In this document: positions 37,689 through 45,947 of the stretch, piece after piece | Layout of the letters: the number at the start of each line of letters is the position of its first letter | Position numbering within the stretch: position 1 is the stretch's first letter | NCBI RefSeq assembly: GCF_900637305.1 | Contig: NZ_LR134365.1 | Coordinates: forward strand, 1,914,501 to 1,978,500 | Origin: Cardiobacterium hominis | GTDB lineage: Bacteria; Pseudomonadota; Gammaproteobacteria; Cardiobacteriales; Cardiobacteriaceae | DNA length: 64,000 bases | Reading direction: 5' to 3' | Position numbers and translations under genes: made by a program | The notes under the pieces: model-generated | Database searches by the model: none | What the model was told of the DNA's origin: nothing | The model's input: only the letters and a program-made list of their open reading frames with translations

Positions 37689-38638
37689 AATACCGCATCG
37701 CCCAACCGCCCCCTCCCCCTGTGGGGGAGGGACGGGGTGGGGGCAGCAAACACCCCGCAGCGCGGCCAATCCCCCTGCGCCGCGCCATCCCCGCCCTCAT
37801 CCTGCTCATCCTCATCATCGCGCTCATCTACTACTGGCAACCGCTGCGCCTTGCCACGCAACGCCTGCAAAACAGCTGGCAGCGTGACCTCGCTGCCACT
37901 CTGCGCGAACTGCGCCAGCACGGCGACAGCGCTGCCACCTGGCTTACCCTCTGCGGCCTCGGCTTCCTCTACGGCATCCTGCACGCCGTCGGCCCCGGCC
38001 ATGGCAAAGCCATCATCGCCACCTTCACCCTGAGCCAGCCCGCCGCACGGCGGCAAACGCTCGTCATCGCGACCGGCGGCGCCTTGCTGCAAGGGGTGAG
38101 CGCCATTATCTGGGTCGCGCTTGCCATGGGACTGTTGCAACACCTCATCGCCGACACCGTCAGCCATACCCTGTGGTTAAACCGCGCCAACGCCCTGCTC
38201 ATCGCCGCCATCGGCGCCTACATCATCTACCGCCACCGCCCGCACCGCCACCACGCCCATTGTGCCTGCCATGCGCACGGCGCGCGCCCGCTCACCCCGT
38301 GGGCGGCGATTATCGCCATCGGCATCCGCCCGTGTAGCGGCGCGGTACTAAGCCTCGCCGTCGCCTGGAGCTGGGGCATCGCCGCCGCCGGTATCGCCAT
38401 GACGCTCGCCATCGCCTGTGGCACCGCGCTCACCATCACCGCCATCGCACTGCTCTGTTACCACGGCAAACAGCACCTCGCCCGCCGCCTCCTGCGCGAC
38501 GAAACCCGCTTTGCCCGCCTGACACAAACCCTGGCGCTCGCTGGCGGCCTGGCGCTTGTCATCCTCGCCGCCCTGCTCTGGCAGGCAGACGGCAGCGCCC
38601 TGCCCTCACCCACAAACCCCGTCGGACTGCCACGATGA
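37685..38638 (+). CDS. NicO/RcnA-like nickel-cobalt permease
   Basis: A 317-residue inner-membrane protein of the NicO family with six to seven helices. ILHAVGPGHGKAII is the metal-binding helix, the central loop HRPHRHHAHCACHAHG is His/Cys-rich and IRPCSGAVLSLAVAW is the second conserved helix. It exports or imports Ni2+ or Co2+. The ATG at 37685 overlaps the DUF1007 stop; an ATG at 37676 is also possible. The N-terminal 25 residues (PPPPPVGEGRGGG) are encoded by a C/G hairpin repeat inserted into the reading frame. Confidence 0.88.
   Translation: MKYRIAQPPPPPVGEGRGGGSKHPAARPIPLRRAIPALILLILIIALIYYWQPLRLATQRLQNSWQRDLAATLRELRQHGDSAATWLTLCGLGFLYGILHAVGPGHGKAIIATFTLSQPAARRQTLVIATGGALLQGVSAIIWVALAMGLLQHLIADTVSHTLWLNRANALLIAAIGAYIIYRHRPHRHHAHCACHAHGARPLTPWAAIIAIGIRPCSGAVLSLAVAWSWGIAAAGIAMTLAIACGTALTITAIALLCYHGKQHLARRLLRDETRFARLTQTLALAGGLALVILAALLWQADGSALPSPTNPVGLPR
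37709..37745. repeat. C/G-rich hairpin repeat inside the NicO-type coding region
   Basis: CCCTCCCC, then CTGT, then GGGGAGGG, extended by GACGGGGTGGGGGC. The same CCCTCCC..TGTGGGG core occurs in the reverse complement of 17061-17087. In frame, it contributes a Pro/Gly-rich tail before the first membrane helix. Confidence 0.65.
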
Positions 38639-39960
38639 AACCCCTCCTGCTCCTCCTCGCCATGCTCCTTACTGCCTGCGGCCATATCGAATACCAGCCG
38701 CTGGCGACCATCGACCACGTCGATCACAGCCGCGGTTACCGCCTGCAACACGTCTTCCACGACCAACAGGACGACGACCTCTTTCTCGTCCTCCTCTTCT
38801 CCGGCGGTGGCACGCGCGCGGCCGCCTTCGGCTACGGCGTGCTAGAAGTTCTGGCGGCGACGCCCATCACCGGCCACGGCAAAACCGCCAGCCTTTTGGA
38901 AAAAACCGACCTTGTGCATGGCGTCTCCGGCGGCTCGATACTCGCCACCTACCTCGGCCTGCACGGCAAAAACACCGTCCCCCGCTTTGAGCGCGAATTT
39001 TTGCAGCAAAACCTGCAAAGCACCGTGCTGCGCCAGCTTCTTTCCCTCGCCAACCTGCCGCGCCTCACCAGTTCGCAATACGGGCGCGGCGATTTGCTTG
39101 CCGAAGAACTCGACCGCCTCCTTTACCACGGCGCGACCTTTGCCGACCTCGCCGAGCGCCGCCAGGGGCCGTTTGCCGTCATCAGTGCCACCGACATGAG
39201 CCTCGGCCAGCGCGTAGAGTTTACGCAAGAACACTTCGACGCCCTCTGCCTTGATTTGAACCGCCTGCCCGTCGCCCGCGCCGTCGCCGCTTCCAGCGCG
39301 GTGCCGCTCATCTTCGCGCCGATTACCCTGAACAACCACGGCGGCCATTGCCACTACCAGCCGCCGCCGCGCGCCCGCGACGACTCGGAAACCCTCACCC
39401 GCTACATCGCGCCCTATCAGGACAGCGCCGCCCGTCCCTACATCCACCTGCTTGACGGCGGCCTGACCGACAACCTCGGCCTGCGCAGCCTGCTCGATTT
39501 TGCCGACATCCACGGCGACGACAACCTGCAACGGCAAATCACCGGCGGCAACATCCGCGACGTGGTCGTCATCAGCGTCAATGCGCAAAACCATCTCGAC
39601 AGCACCATCGACCAAAGCCCGAAAATCCCCGGCCTGCGCGACGTCGTTAACGCCATCATCCACGTCCCTATCAACGAAAACACCCAGCAAAGCATCCGCA
39701 ACTTCCAGCGCTTCACCGAACAATGGAACCAGAGCCGCAGCGGCGAGCATCCGGTAGCGTTGCACTACATCAACCTGGACTTGAACGACCTACCCGACGG
39801 CGCGCTGAAAAAGCGCGTGCTCAATATCGACACCACCTTCTACCTGCCGGAGGCGGACATCCGCGACCTGCGGCAAAGCGCGAAAATCCTCCTGGAACAA
39901 AACGAAACCTGGCGCAACCTGCCGGGGCGCAATGGCAACTGGCGCGCCATCGCGCCTTAA
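38635..39960 (+). CDS. Patatin-like phospholipase lipoprotein
   Basis: A 441-residue lipoprotein. Lipobox LLTAC gives Cys15 as the lipid anchor. The patatin domain has the oxyanion loop SGGGTRA (Gly57-59), the nucleophile elbow GVSGGS (Ser98), and the dyad aspartate in DGG (Asp274). It should be a serine lipase or phospholipase acting at the inner face of the outer membrane or in the periplasm. It is the last gene of the parC-led operon, overlapping the NicO gene by ATGA. Confidence 0.92.
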   Translation: MKPLLLLLAMLLTACGHIEYQPLATIDHVDHSRGYRLQHVFHDQQDDDLFLVLLFSGGGTRAAAFGYGVLEVLAATPITGHGKTASLLEKTDLVHGVSGGSILATYLGLHGKNTVPRFEREFLQQNLQSTVLRQLLSLANLPRLTSSQYGRGDLLAEELDRLLYHGATFADLAERRQGPFAVISATDMSLGQRVEFTQEHFDALCLDLNRLPVARAVAASSAVPLIFAPITLNNHGGHCHYQPPPRARDDSETLTRYIAPYQDSAARPYIHLLDGGLTDNLGLRSLLDFADIHGDDNLQRQITGGNIRDVVVISVNAQNHLDSTIDQSPKIPGLRDVVNAIIHVPINENTQQSIRNFQRFTEQWNQSRSGEHPVALHYINLDLNDLPDGALKKRVLNIDTTFYLPEADIRDLRQSAKILLEQNETWRNLPGRNGNWRAIAP

Positions 39961-40038
39961 CCGCCCTGCCCTGCACAAACCGTGTAAAATCCGCCGCCTT
40001 TCACGCGCATGCCTGCGCCCCTAGCAAGGAACACGACC

Positions 40039-41472
40039 ATGACCGAAACCCAAGACAACGACACCGCCCTGCGCGAACGCCCCTCCGCCGATATGGAGCT
40101 GATTCACCGCCTGGTGCATGACCTGATGCCCGCCGCTGAACACATCATGGCGGGCGGCGAACCGGACGACCCCGCGCAGCGCCTTGCCTTTGCCGACCTG
40201 CGCCTGCTGTTGGAAGAACTGCACCCGGCGGACGTCGCCGACATCCTCGAATCGCTGCCGCAGGAAGAGCGGATGCTGGTCTGGCATCTGGCGACGCCGG
40301 AAGAAGACGGCGAAGTCTTGCTCGAAGTCTCGGATGCGGTGCGCGAAAGCCTGATTGACGCGATGGACCGCGAAGAACTGCTCGCCGCGGTCGATGACCT
40401 GGACGCGGATGAACTGGCGGAACTGGCCGACGACCTGCCACAAGAAATCGTCGATGAAGCCTTGAGCGCGCGCGATGCCGAAGAGCGGGCGCAAGTCGAT
40501 GCCGCGCGTTCCTACGACGACCACCAGGTCGGTGCCATCATGGACTTCGAGATGGTCAGCATCCGCGCCGATGTTACCTGCGAAGTGGTGCTGCGCTATC
40601 TGCGCCGCTTCGACAGCCTGCCCGATCACACCGACAAAATCTTCGTCGTTGATACCGACGACGTCCTGCGCGGCGTACTGCCCATCCGCAAACTGCTGGT
40701 GTCCGACCCCGAAGACCGCGTCGAGGCGGTGATGATTACCGATGTGGTGCGCTTCCAGCCGGAAGACGACGTCGAGGCGGCGGCGCAGGCGTTCGAGCGC
40801 TACGACCTCGTTACCGCGCCGGTGGTGGATGGCGAAAAACGGCTCATCGGGCGGATAACCATCGACGAAATCGTGGACGTCATCCGCGAAGAATCCGACG
40901 CCGACATGCTCAACATGGCCGGTTTGCAAGAAGAAGAAGACCTGTTCGCGCCGGTATGGGATTCCGTGAAGAACCGCTGGGTGTGGCTCGCCATCAACCT
41001 CTGCACCGCCTTCATCGCGAGCCGCGTCATCGGTGCGTTTGAAGGCTCGATTGAAAAAATCGTGGCGCTGGCCGCGCTGATGCCCATCGTCGCCGGCATC
41101 GGCGGCAACTCCGGCAACCAGACCATCACCATGATCGTGCGTGCGCTGGCGATGGGGCAGCTTTCCACCGCGCAGGCCGGACACCTCTTGAAAAAAGAAA
41201 TCGGCGTGGCGCTGGTCAATGGCGTCATCTGGGGCAGCGTCATGGGGCTTATCTCCTGGGCGCTGTACGGCAGCGTCGGCATCGGCCTCGTCATGGTGGC
41301 GGCGATGACGCTCAACCTGCTGCTTGCCGCCACCGTCGGCGTACTCATCCCGGTGACGATGGAAAAATTCGGCAAAGACCCGGCGCTCGGCAGCTCGGTG
41401 CTGATTACCGCCGTCACCGACTCCGGCGGCTTCCTCATCTTCCTCGGCCTGGCGACCCTATTCCTGCTGTAA
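40039..41472 (+). CDS. mgtE: Magnesium transporter MgtE
   Basis: A 477-residue Mg2+ channel. An acidic MgtE_N domain comes first (about 20-150, ELHPADVADILESLP). Two CBS domains follow (about 155-275, MDFEMVSIRADV and MITDVVRFQPED). Then come five C-terminal helices including PIVAGIGGNSGNQT, the ion-selectivity signature. The ATG at 40039 follows AAGGA. It is a single gene with its own terminator. No Mg-sensing leader is visible in the short 5' region. Confidence 0.96.
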   Translation: MTETQDNDTALRERPSADMELIHRLVHDLMPAAEHIMAGGEPDDPAQRLAFADLRLLLEELHPADVADILESLPQEERMLVWHLATPEEDGEVLLEVSDAVRESLIDAMDREELLAAVDDLDADELAELADDLPQEIVDEALSARDAEERAQVDAARSYDDHQVGAIMDFEMVSIRADVTCEVVLRYLRRFDSLPDHTDKIFVVDTDDVLRGVLPIRKLLVSDPEDRVEAVMITDVVRFQPEDDVEAAAQAFERYDLVTAPVVDGEKRLIGRITIDEIVDVIREESDADMLNMAGLQEEEDLFAPVWDSVKNRWVWLAINLCTAFIASRVIGAFEGSIEKIVALAALMPIVAGIGGNSGNQTITMIVRALAMGQLSTAQAGHLLKKEIGVALVNGVIWGSVMGLISWALYGSVGIGLVMVAAMTLNLLLAATVGVLIPVTMEKFGKDPALGSSVLITAVTDSGGFLIFLGLATLFLL

Positions 41473-41493
41473 GCGCACCATAGCAGGCAACAA

Positions 41494-41518
41494 AAAAGCG
41501 GGCAGATAGCCCGCTTTT
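41494..41518 (+). terminator. Terminator of mgtE
   Basis: The stem AAAAGCGGGC/GCCCGCTTTT with loop AGATA has a T-run of four then CT. Confidence 0.85.
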
Positions 41519-41820
41519 CTAAAAATATCACCACACATTTGAGCCCTGATCGCCCTGCCTACCCTTCTCACAAGATTATTTTCATGCGGCAGACAGCCAG
41601 AACAACATCCCTTCTCTGGTGTCCATCAGGATAATCTCATCCCCAAACATCAAAACCACAGCAATAACCAAAGCCTATCCGCAGCAGACAGAACATTGCA
41701 TTCAGGAACAGAAAGAGTGCGCCACAAACTGTAGATAACAGAATCTCCACTGCACAAACAATATCTTTTGCGCAGATACAGGCACTATCCTATAGAATCC
41801 AGCCAATAAACCAGCCGATT
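41519..41820. other. AT-richer intergenic region, possible decayed gene
   Basis: No intact gene is seen. On the minus strand two short frames look protein-like, a hydrophobic one containing GALFLFLNAMFCLLRIGFG and, in another frame, MFGDEIILMDTREGMLF ending at TGA (41582-41584). They could be the frameshifted remains of one small gene, but neither has a ribosome site. Confidence 0.35.
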
Positions 41821-42002
41821 GCCGCCAAGTGGGATAAAACCTGGGTTCCTGGATCGCCGCCAAGCGGGATAAAAGCTGGATTCCTGGATTGCCGCCAAGC
41901 GGGATAAAAGCTGGATTCCTGGATTACCGCCAAGCGGGATAAAACCTGGGTTCCTGAATTGCCGTCAAGCGGGATAAACACGGGATTGCCACCAAGCGGC
42001 GC
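41821..42002. repeat. Minisatellite array 1: 35-bp units
   Basis: Units begin at 41821, 41856, 41891, 41926 and 41961, exactly 35 bp apart, and a shortened unit starts at 41988. Each unit carries CCGCCAAGCGGGATAAAA then CTGGATTCCTGGAT, with a small CCGC-CAA-GCGG hairpin. The array ends 14 bp from the stop codon of the membrane gene at 42017. Confidence 0.93.
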
Positions 42003-42016
42003 AACCACGCGCTTTT

Positions 42017-43306
42017 TTATTTTCTCCTGATGACGAGGCAGAGGATGGGCACGATCAGGTTAACCAGACCCTGCGCGGCGGCAAGCCAGAGGATGTCTTC
42101 ATGGTGCGCGGTCAGCCAAGTCTCTACGCCCAGGTTCACCTGAATGCTGGCCGGGATAGCGAGGCAGGCCCACAGGGTATTCGGCCAGAAAAGGAGGCGC
42201 TCCGTGAGCGGTGTGGTGGTGAGCATGGGGGGACGCAGTGGCAGCGGTTTTTTGCCTTCGCGGATGGCGTCAATCAGCGCGACGGTTTCCGCGAGGCCAA
42301 GGCGGTCGTCATCGTCTTCCTCAAACAGCGTGTGGCGGATGCGGCGGCTGTGGCCGAGGCGGTCGTGCAGGTCCAGGACGCGGTGAGTGATGAGGTGGTT
42401 GTTGCGGCCCATTTGGACTTCATCCAAGGTGGCGTCGCGGATATCCTGCCAGCGCAGGCTGAGGATGCGGCCATTGCGGTGATGGATATGCAGGCCATCG
42501 CCGTCGGCGACACGCAGAATGCGCGGTGTGGCAGCACAGGCGGCGCGATATTCCCGCACGATGACAAGGATGATGAACACGCCGAGCGCGATACCACCAG
42601 CGACAAGGAAGGGATAGAAGGCATTGAGCAGGGCGGTGGGCGGCGGTTCGTGCCAATCTTCCGGCCACTGCAAGAAGGCGGTCAGGAAATCCGGTATCGT
42701 CCACAGCACAACCAGGAAATGCCAGTAAATCAAGCTGTAAAAAGCGTAACCGTCGCGCCGCTCGTACCAGCAGTGATCAAGATCGGGCGGCGGGATGACG
42801 GGCTGGAGCGGCGGCGCACCACCGCGCAGGTAACGCTGCGCCGTGGCGACAATGTCGTGGTAATCAGGGTAATCCAGATAGCCACTGCGGTAGCAGATGG
42901 GTTCGCCCTGCTGCGGCTCCAGTAGCAGACCGTGCTGCATTCCGCGCTGATAGCGCACGTCGGCAAGCGCCGCCCAGCGCCATTGGTGGCGGATGCGGCC
43001 AAAGGCGTCGTGCAGGGTGATGCCGCGCGGATCGCAGACGACACGCGGGCGTGGCGCGTAGCGCGGGTTGAAATAGGCGAGACGGCGCAGGTAAAGGAAC
43101 AGGCCATAAGCACACCACAGCGGCAACCACAGACCAACCCAGGGAGTGAGAAACGGCCCGATGGTCGCATCGTACATGGAGGGCAGTAGCAGCGCGGTGA
43201 CGATTACCCAATAGGAAGCATGTGAGGGGTTGAGATAAGCACCGCCCCAGCCGCGTGTGCATGGGTCAGCGAGATTGAGCGGGAAACGGTGGGCGGTGCG
43301 GGGCAT
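42017..43306 (-). CDS. Membrane protein with two bacterial PH-like segments, unknown function
   Basis: A 429-residue protein with an internal duplication. Each half has two hydrophobic helices followed by a beta-rich segment that looks like a bacterial PH-like domain: RVVCDPRGITLHDAFGRI then WRWAALADVRY, and GDGLHIHHRNGRILSLRW then QDIRDATLDEV. A final pair of helices ends VIRRK. No catalytic motif is visible. It is a single gene bounded on both sides by related minisatellite arrays, 14 bp from its stop and about 60 bp from its start. I do not recognise a specific family. Confidence 0.75.
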   Translation of the reverse strand: MPRTAHRFPLNLADPCTRGWGGAYLNPSHASYWVIVTALLLPSMYDATIGPFLTPWVGLWLPLWCAYGLFLYLRRLAYFNPRYAPRPRVVCDPRGITLHDAFGRIRHQWRWAALADVRYQRGMQHGLLLEPQQGEPICYRSGYLDYPDYHDIVATAQRYLRGGAPPLQPVIPPPDLDHCWYERRDGYAFYSLIYWHFLVVLWTIPDFLTAFLQWPEDWHEPPPTALLNAFYPFLVAGGIALGVFIILVIVREYRAACAATPRILRVADGDGLHIHHRNGRILSLRWQDIRDATLDEVQMGRNNHLITHRVLDLHDRLGHSRRIRHTLFEEDDDDRLGLAETVALIDAIREGKKPLPLRPPMLTTTPLTERLLFWPNTLWACLAIPASIQVNLGVETWLTAHHEDILWLAAAQGLVNLIVPILCLVIRRK

Positions 43307-43365
43307 GGTTTTTCCTTAACTACGACGATTGTTTGCCATTTTATCGTCGTTCCCTTTGTTCTGAA

Positions 43366-43610
43366 CCGCCAAACGGCGTCGTTACTGGGTCCGCCAAGCG
43401 GCGAAAATACTGGGCCCGCCAAGCGGCGTCATTGCTGGGCCCGCCAAGCGGCGTCATTACTGGGCTCGCCAAGCGGCGTCATTACTGGGCTCGCCAAGCG
43501 GGATAAAACCTGGGTTCCTGGATCGCCGCCAAGCGGGATAAAATGGATTCCTGGATCGCCGCCAAGCGGGATAAAACCTGGATTCCTGGATTGCCGCCAA
43601 GCGGGATAAA
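43366..43610. repeat. Minisatellite array 2: 25-bp units followed by 35-bp units
   Basis: Units of CCGCCAAGCGGCGTCATTAC then TGGGC start at 43366, 43391, 43416, 43441 and 43466, exactly 25 bp apart. The array then switches at 43491 to the 35-bp type of array 1 (starts 43491, 43526, 43559, 43594). Both unit types share the CGCCAAGCGG core. Confidence 0.93.
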
Positions 43611-43697
43611 CGCGTGGAGCGGGTATGCTGACCCGGCATTGATACGGCGGACGGCATTCCACCCGACCCTGACCATAGCTTCAAAACAAGGAAAAAA

Positions 43698-44048
43698 ATG
43701 AGCGTTAAGCGTATCGTGGCGAATATCAAAGCGCCCCAACCCGCTGCTGCAAAGGCTTTCTACCACGACTTGCTCGGACTGGAGTTGCTGATGAACCACG
43801 GCTGGATACAGACCTACGGGCAAGACACAGCTATGCCGGTGCAGATCAGTTTTGCCAGTGAAGGTGGTTCTGCTACGCCCGTGCCCGACCTGTCTATTGA
43901 AGTGGACAATCTTGACGAACTATTGGCACGCATGAAGAGCGCGGGTTTCCCGCCCGAATACGGCCCTGTTACCGAACCGTGGGGTGTCCGCCGTTTTTTC
44001 GTGCGTGACCCGTTCGGGCGGCTGGTGAATATTTTGCAGCATGAATAA
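43698..44048 (+). CDS. VOC-family glyoxalase/dioxygenase-like protein
   Basis: A 116-residue protein with the paired beta-alpha-beta-beta-beta modules of the vicinal oxygen chelate fold. RIVANIKAPQPAAAKAFYHDLLGLEL comes first and RRFFVRDPFGRLVNIL at the end, with the terminal Glu/His metal-ligand region LQHE. Typical roles are bleomycin or fosfomycin-type resistance or small-molecule isomerisation; substrate unknown. It begins shortly after array 2 and is followed directly by the IS256-like element. Confidence 0.85.
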   Translation: MSVKRIVANIKAPQPAAAKAFYHDLLGLELLMNHGWIQTYGQDTAMPVQISFASEGGSATPVPDLSIEVDNLDELLARMKSAGFPPEYGPVTEPWGVRRFFVRDPFGRLVNILQHE

Positions 44049-44049
44049 G

Positions 44050-45071
44050 GGCGTATAGGACAAAAAAGGAGCTATCCATCGTCAGGCATGGCGAAATAAT
44101 CCTTTATAAACTTGAATTTATTCTCTCTTTTCATCCCGTGATGACGCCCCAATTTGCGCTTTAAGTCGGCAAAGCGCCCATCCAGCAGATTGGTGGTGTT
44201 GCACATGCCCAACTCAGGATGGCCTCGAAGGTAAACAGGTAGTCCAAATTCCGTTTCAGGCTCAAATACGCGCTTCTCAGCGTCTTGTGCGTGTAGTGCG
44301 AACTGCCGATTTCCTCGTTGACCGTTCGTTCGTTGAGGAAGCCCTCATGCTGCTCAAACCATGCCTGCAGCGCGCCTTGAAACGCCTCCTTATGCGCTCC
44401 TTTCAGGGTGAGCGTCAGCCGCCACAGCGCCTTGCCTACGCCCGTTTTCGGGTTACGTGTCAGATAACGGCTGACGGTTTTGACCTGGTGAAACTGGCAT
44501 AGCTGCGCGGGAATCTCGGGAAACATCTGTAGTAATCCCTTTCGCCCGTCGCAGACAATATTTTGTATCTCAACGCCTTTTTCCCGAAGCTCGTTCAGCG
44601 CCGCGGCATACAGGGCGTTGGTTTCGTATTTGACTTCATCGACGGACAGAGCCTGCTGGCTGATGCTGTCCATCAGCACCATCACGCCGAAACTGCGTCC
44701 GAAGTATGTGGTATCCATGATGATGTTGGCTTTTTCGGGCAGCGGGTAGCGCTCCCTGATTTGCACACTGCGAAGGCGGCGATAGATGGTTTTGCTGCTG
44801 CATCCATACTGCTTGGCAAGCTGCGCGGCCGTTTGTTTGCCTGCACTATAAGCTGTCCAAAGCTCGTCGTTTTGAAGGCGCTTGCCGCCGTCAAAACGTT
44901 TGCCGCAAGCCTTGCATTTATATCGTTGTTTGCCATTTTGCCAGCCATCTTTTTTGATCTGCTTTGAGCCGCAGAAAAAGCATTTTTTGTGTTCAAAGCC
45001 TTTGACCCCGCTTAAAGCCTTGCAGCATAAGGCTTACAGCGATTCTTGGCTCCTTTTTTGTCCTATACGCC
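44050..45071. mobile_element. Decayed IS256-like insertion sequence
   Basis: A 1022-bp element bounded by perfect 23-bp inverted repeats (44050-44072 and 45049-45071; outermost bases GGCGTATAGGACAAAAAAGG). It contains one minus-strand transposase reading frame that is frameshifted. No target-site duplication is evident in the flanks, which fits an old insertion. Confidence 0.88.
44072..45033 (-). pseudogene. Frameshifted transposase of the IS256/Mutator type (IS1249-like)
   Basis: The N-terminal part is a zinc ribbon (CFFCGSKQ then YKCKACGKRF), then a helix-turn-helix (AAQLAKQYGCSSKTIYRRL), the first DDE Asp in IIMDTTYFGRS, and VCDGRKGLLQMF with the second Asp. No ATG, GTG or TTG lies before the zinc ribbon in this frame. 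Near 44220 the frame shifts by one base. The original frame ends at 44161, while the +1 frame continues ELGMCNTTNLLDGRFADLKR to a stop at 44072, so the C-terminus is separated. The element is therefore not self-mobile, although its ends are intact. Confidence 0.85.
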
Positions 45072-45133
45072 GACAAAAACTGGCACAACACCCGCCTATA
45101 ATCCGCGCATTCCAAACCCTTAAAGAGTGCGCC

Positions 45134-45697
45134 ATGAAAAACATCACCATCGTCATCCCCGACCGCTTTGCCGACTGGGAATACAGCCTCATCGCCCCCG
45201 TCCTGCACAGCTTCACGACCAATTACCGCGTGCGCTACGCCGCCGCTGACCTCAACCACAAAACCTCGATGGGTGCGCTGCGAGTCATCCCCGACCTTAA
45301 CTTTGCCGACATCCCCGCCGAAAACGCCGCCCTCATCCTCATCGGCGGCCAAGACTGGCGCGAGCTAAACCCCGCCGACCGCGCCACCCTCGCCGCACAT
45401 TGCGAAAGACAAAAAACCGACGGCAACCTGCTCGCCGCCATCTGCGATGGCGCATGGTTTCTCGCCGCCAACGGCTTACTCAATGACCGCCGCCACACCG
45501 GCAACCACCTCGACGCCTACCGCGCAGAAGCCGCCTACCACAACGCCGCACAATACCAAGACAGCCAGCGCGAAGCCGTGCGCGATACCAACCTCATCAC
45601 TGCGGGCGCCATGGCCGCACCTGCCTTCAGCCGCGCCGTCCTGGAAGCGCTGGGCGACATCCCCGCCGAAGTACTTGCCTACCTGCCCGCCGCATGA
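45134..45697 (+). CDS. DJ-1/PfpI family protein
   Basis: A 187-residue protein of the class I glutamine-amidotransferase-like DJ-1/PfpI fold. The nucleophile elbow AAICDGAWFLA contains Cys104. ALILIGGQDW and the N-terminal ITIVIPDRFADWEYS supply the conserved Glu. Members are stress chaperones, glyoxalases or amidases; this YoaZ/ThiJ-like subgroup is uncharacterised. The ATG at 45134 is the start; the longer upstream frame runs through IS sequence. At the stop an ATGA overlap begins a 14-codon frame (MNTPRRYWIAFARA) that ends abruptly and may be a truncated neighbour. Confidence 0.88.
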   Translation: MKNITIVIPDRFADWEYSLIAPVLHSFTTNYRVRYAAADLNHKTSMGALRVIPDLNFADIPAENAALILIGGQDWRELNPADRATLAAHCERQKTDGNLLAAICDGAWFLAANGLLNDRRHTGNHLDAYRAEAAYHNAAQYQDSQREAVRDTNLITAGAMAAPAFSRAVLEALGDIPAEVLAYLPAA

Positions 45698-45813
45698 ACA
45701 CCCCACGCCGCTACTGGATTGCCTTCGCGCGCGCATGACTTCATCCTTGCATACCGGCCGTAAATGACTCACCTGCAACCGCTAACGGGGTGCGCGTTGG
45801 CGCACTCTCCTTT

Positions 45814-45918
45814 ATAGCGATACACCGAAAGCCTCAGACAAGGCGCGTCGCTGAAGACAGTACGCATTTGTACGGCGAAGCGACGCAACGCCGTATGAGG
45901 CTTTCAGGGGATTGCTAT
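45814..45918. repeat. Large-hairpin dispersed repeat, copy 3 (most complete)
   Basis: A 105-bp imperfect palindrome. The outer ends ATAGCGAT and ATTGCTAT pair, then GAAAGCCTCA with TGAGGCTTTC, GCGTCGCT with AGCGACGC, and an inner GTAC-GCATTT-GTAC loop. It is the most complete of the three copies. Confidence 0.85.
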
Positions 45919-45947
45919 ACATACACCATAGCCGCTACCCTGTATGT
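45918..45947. repeat. Palindromic repeat copy 3, split by IS30
   Basis: The left arm TACATAC and the interrupted right arm GTATGT; the missing AA lies on the far side of IS30 at 47024-47025. Joined across the insertion it regenerates GTATGTAA as in copy 2. Confidence 0.8.

Noticed and set aside
41821-43610. CRISPR arrays
   Set aside because: The repeats are contiguous with no unique spacers and no cas genes are present.
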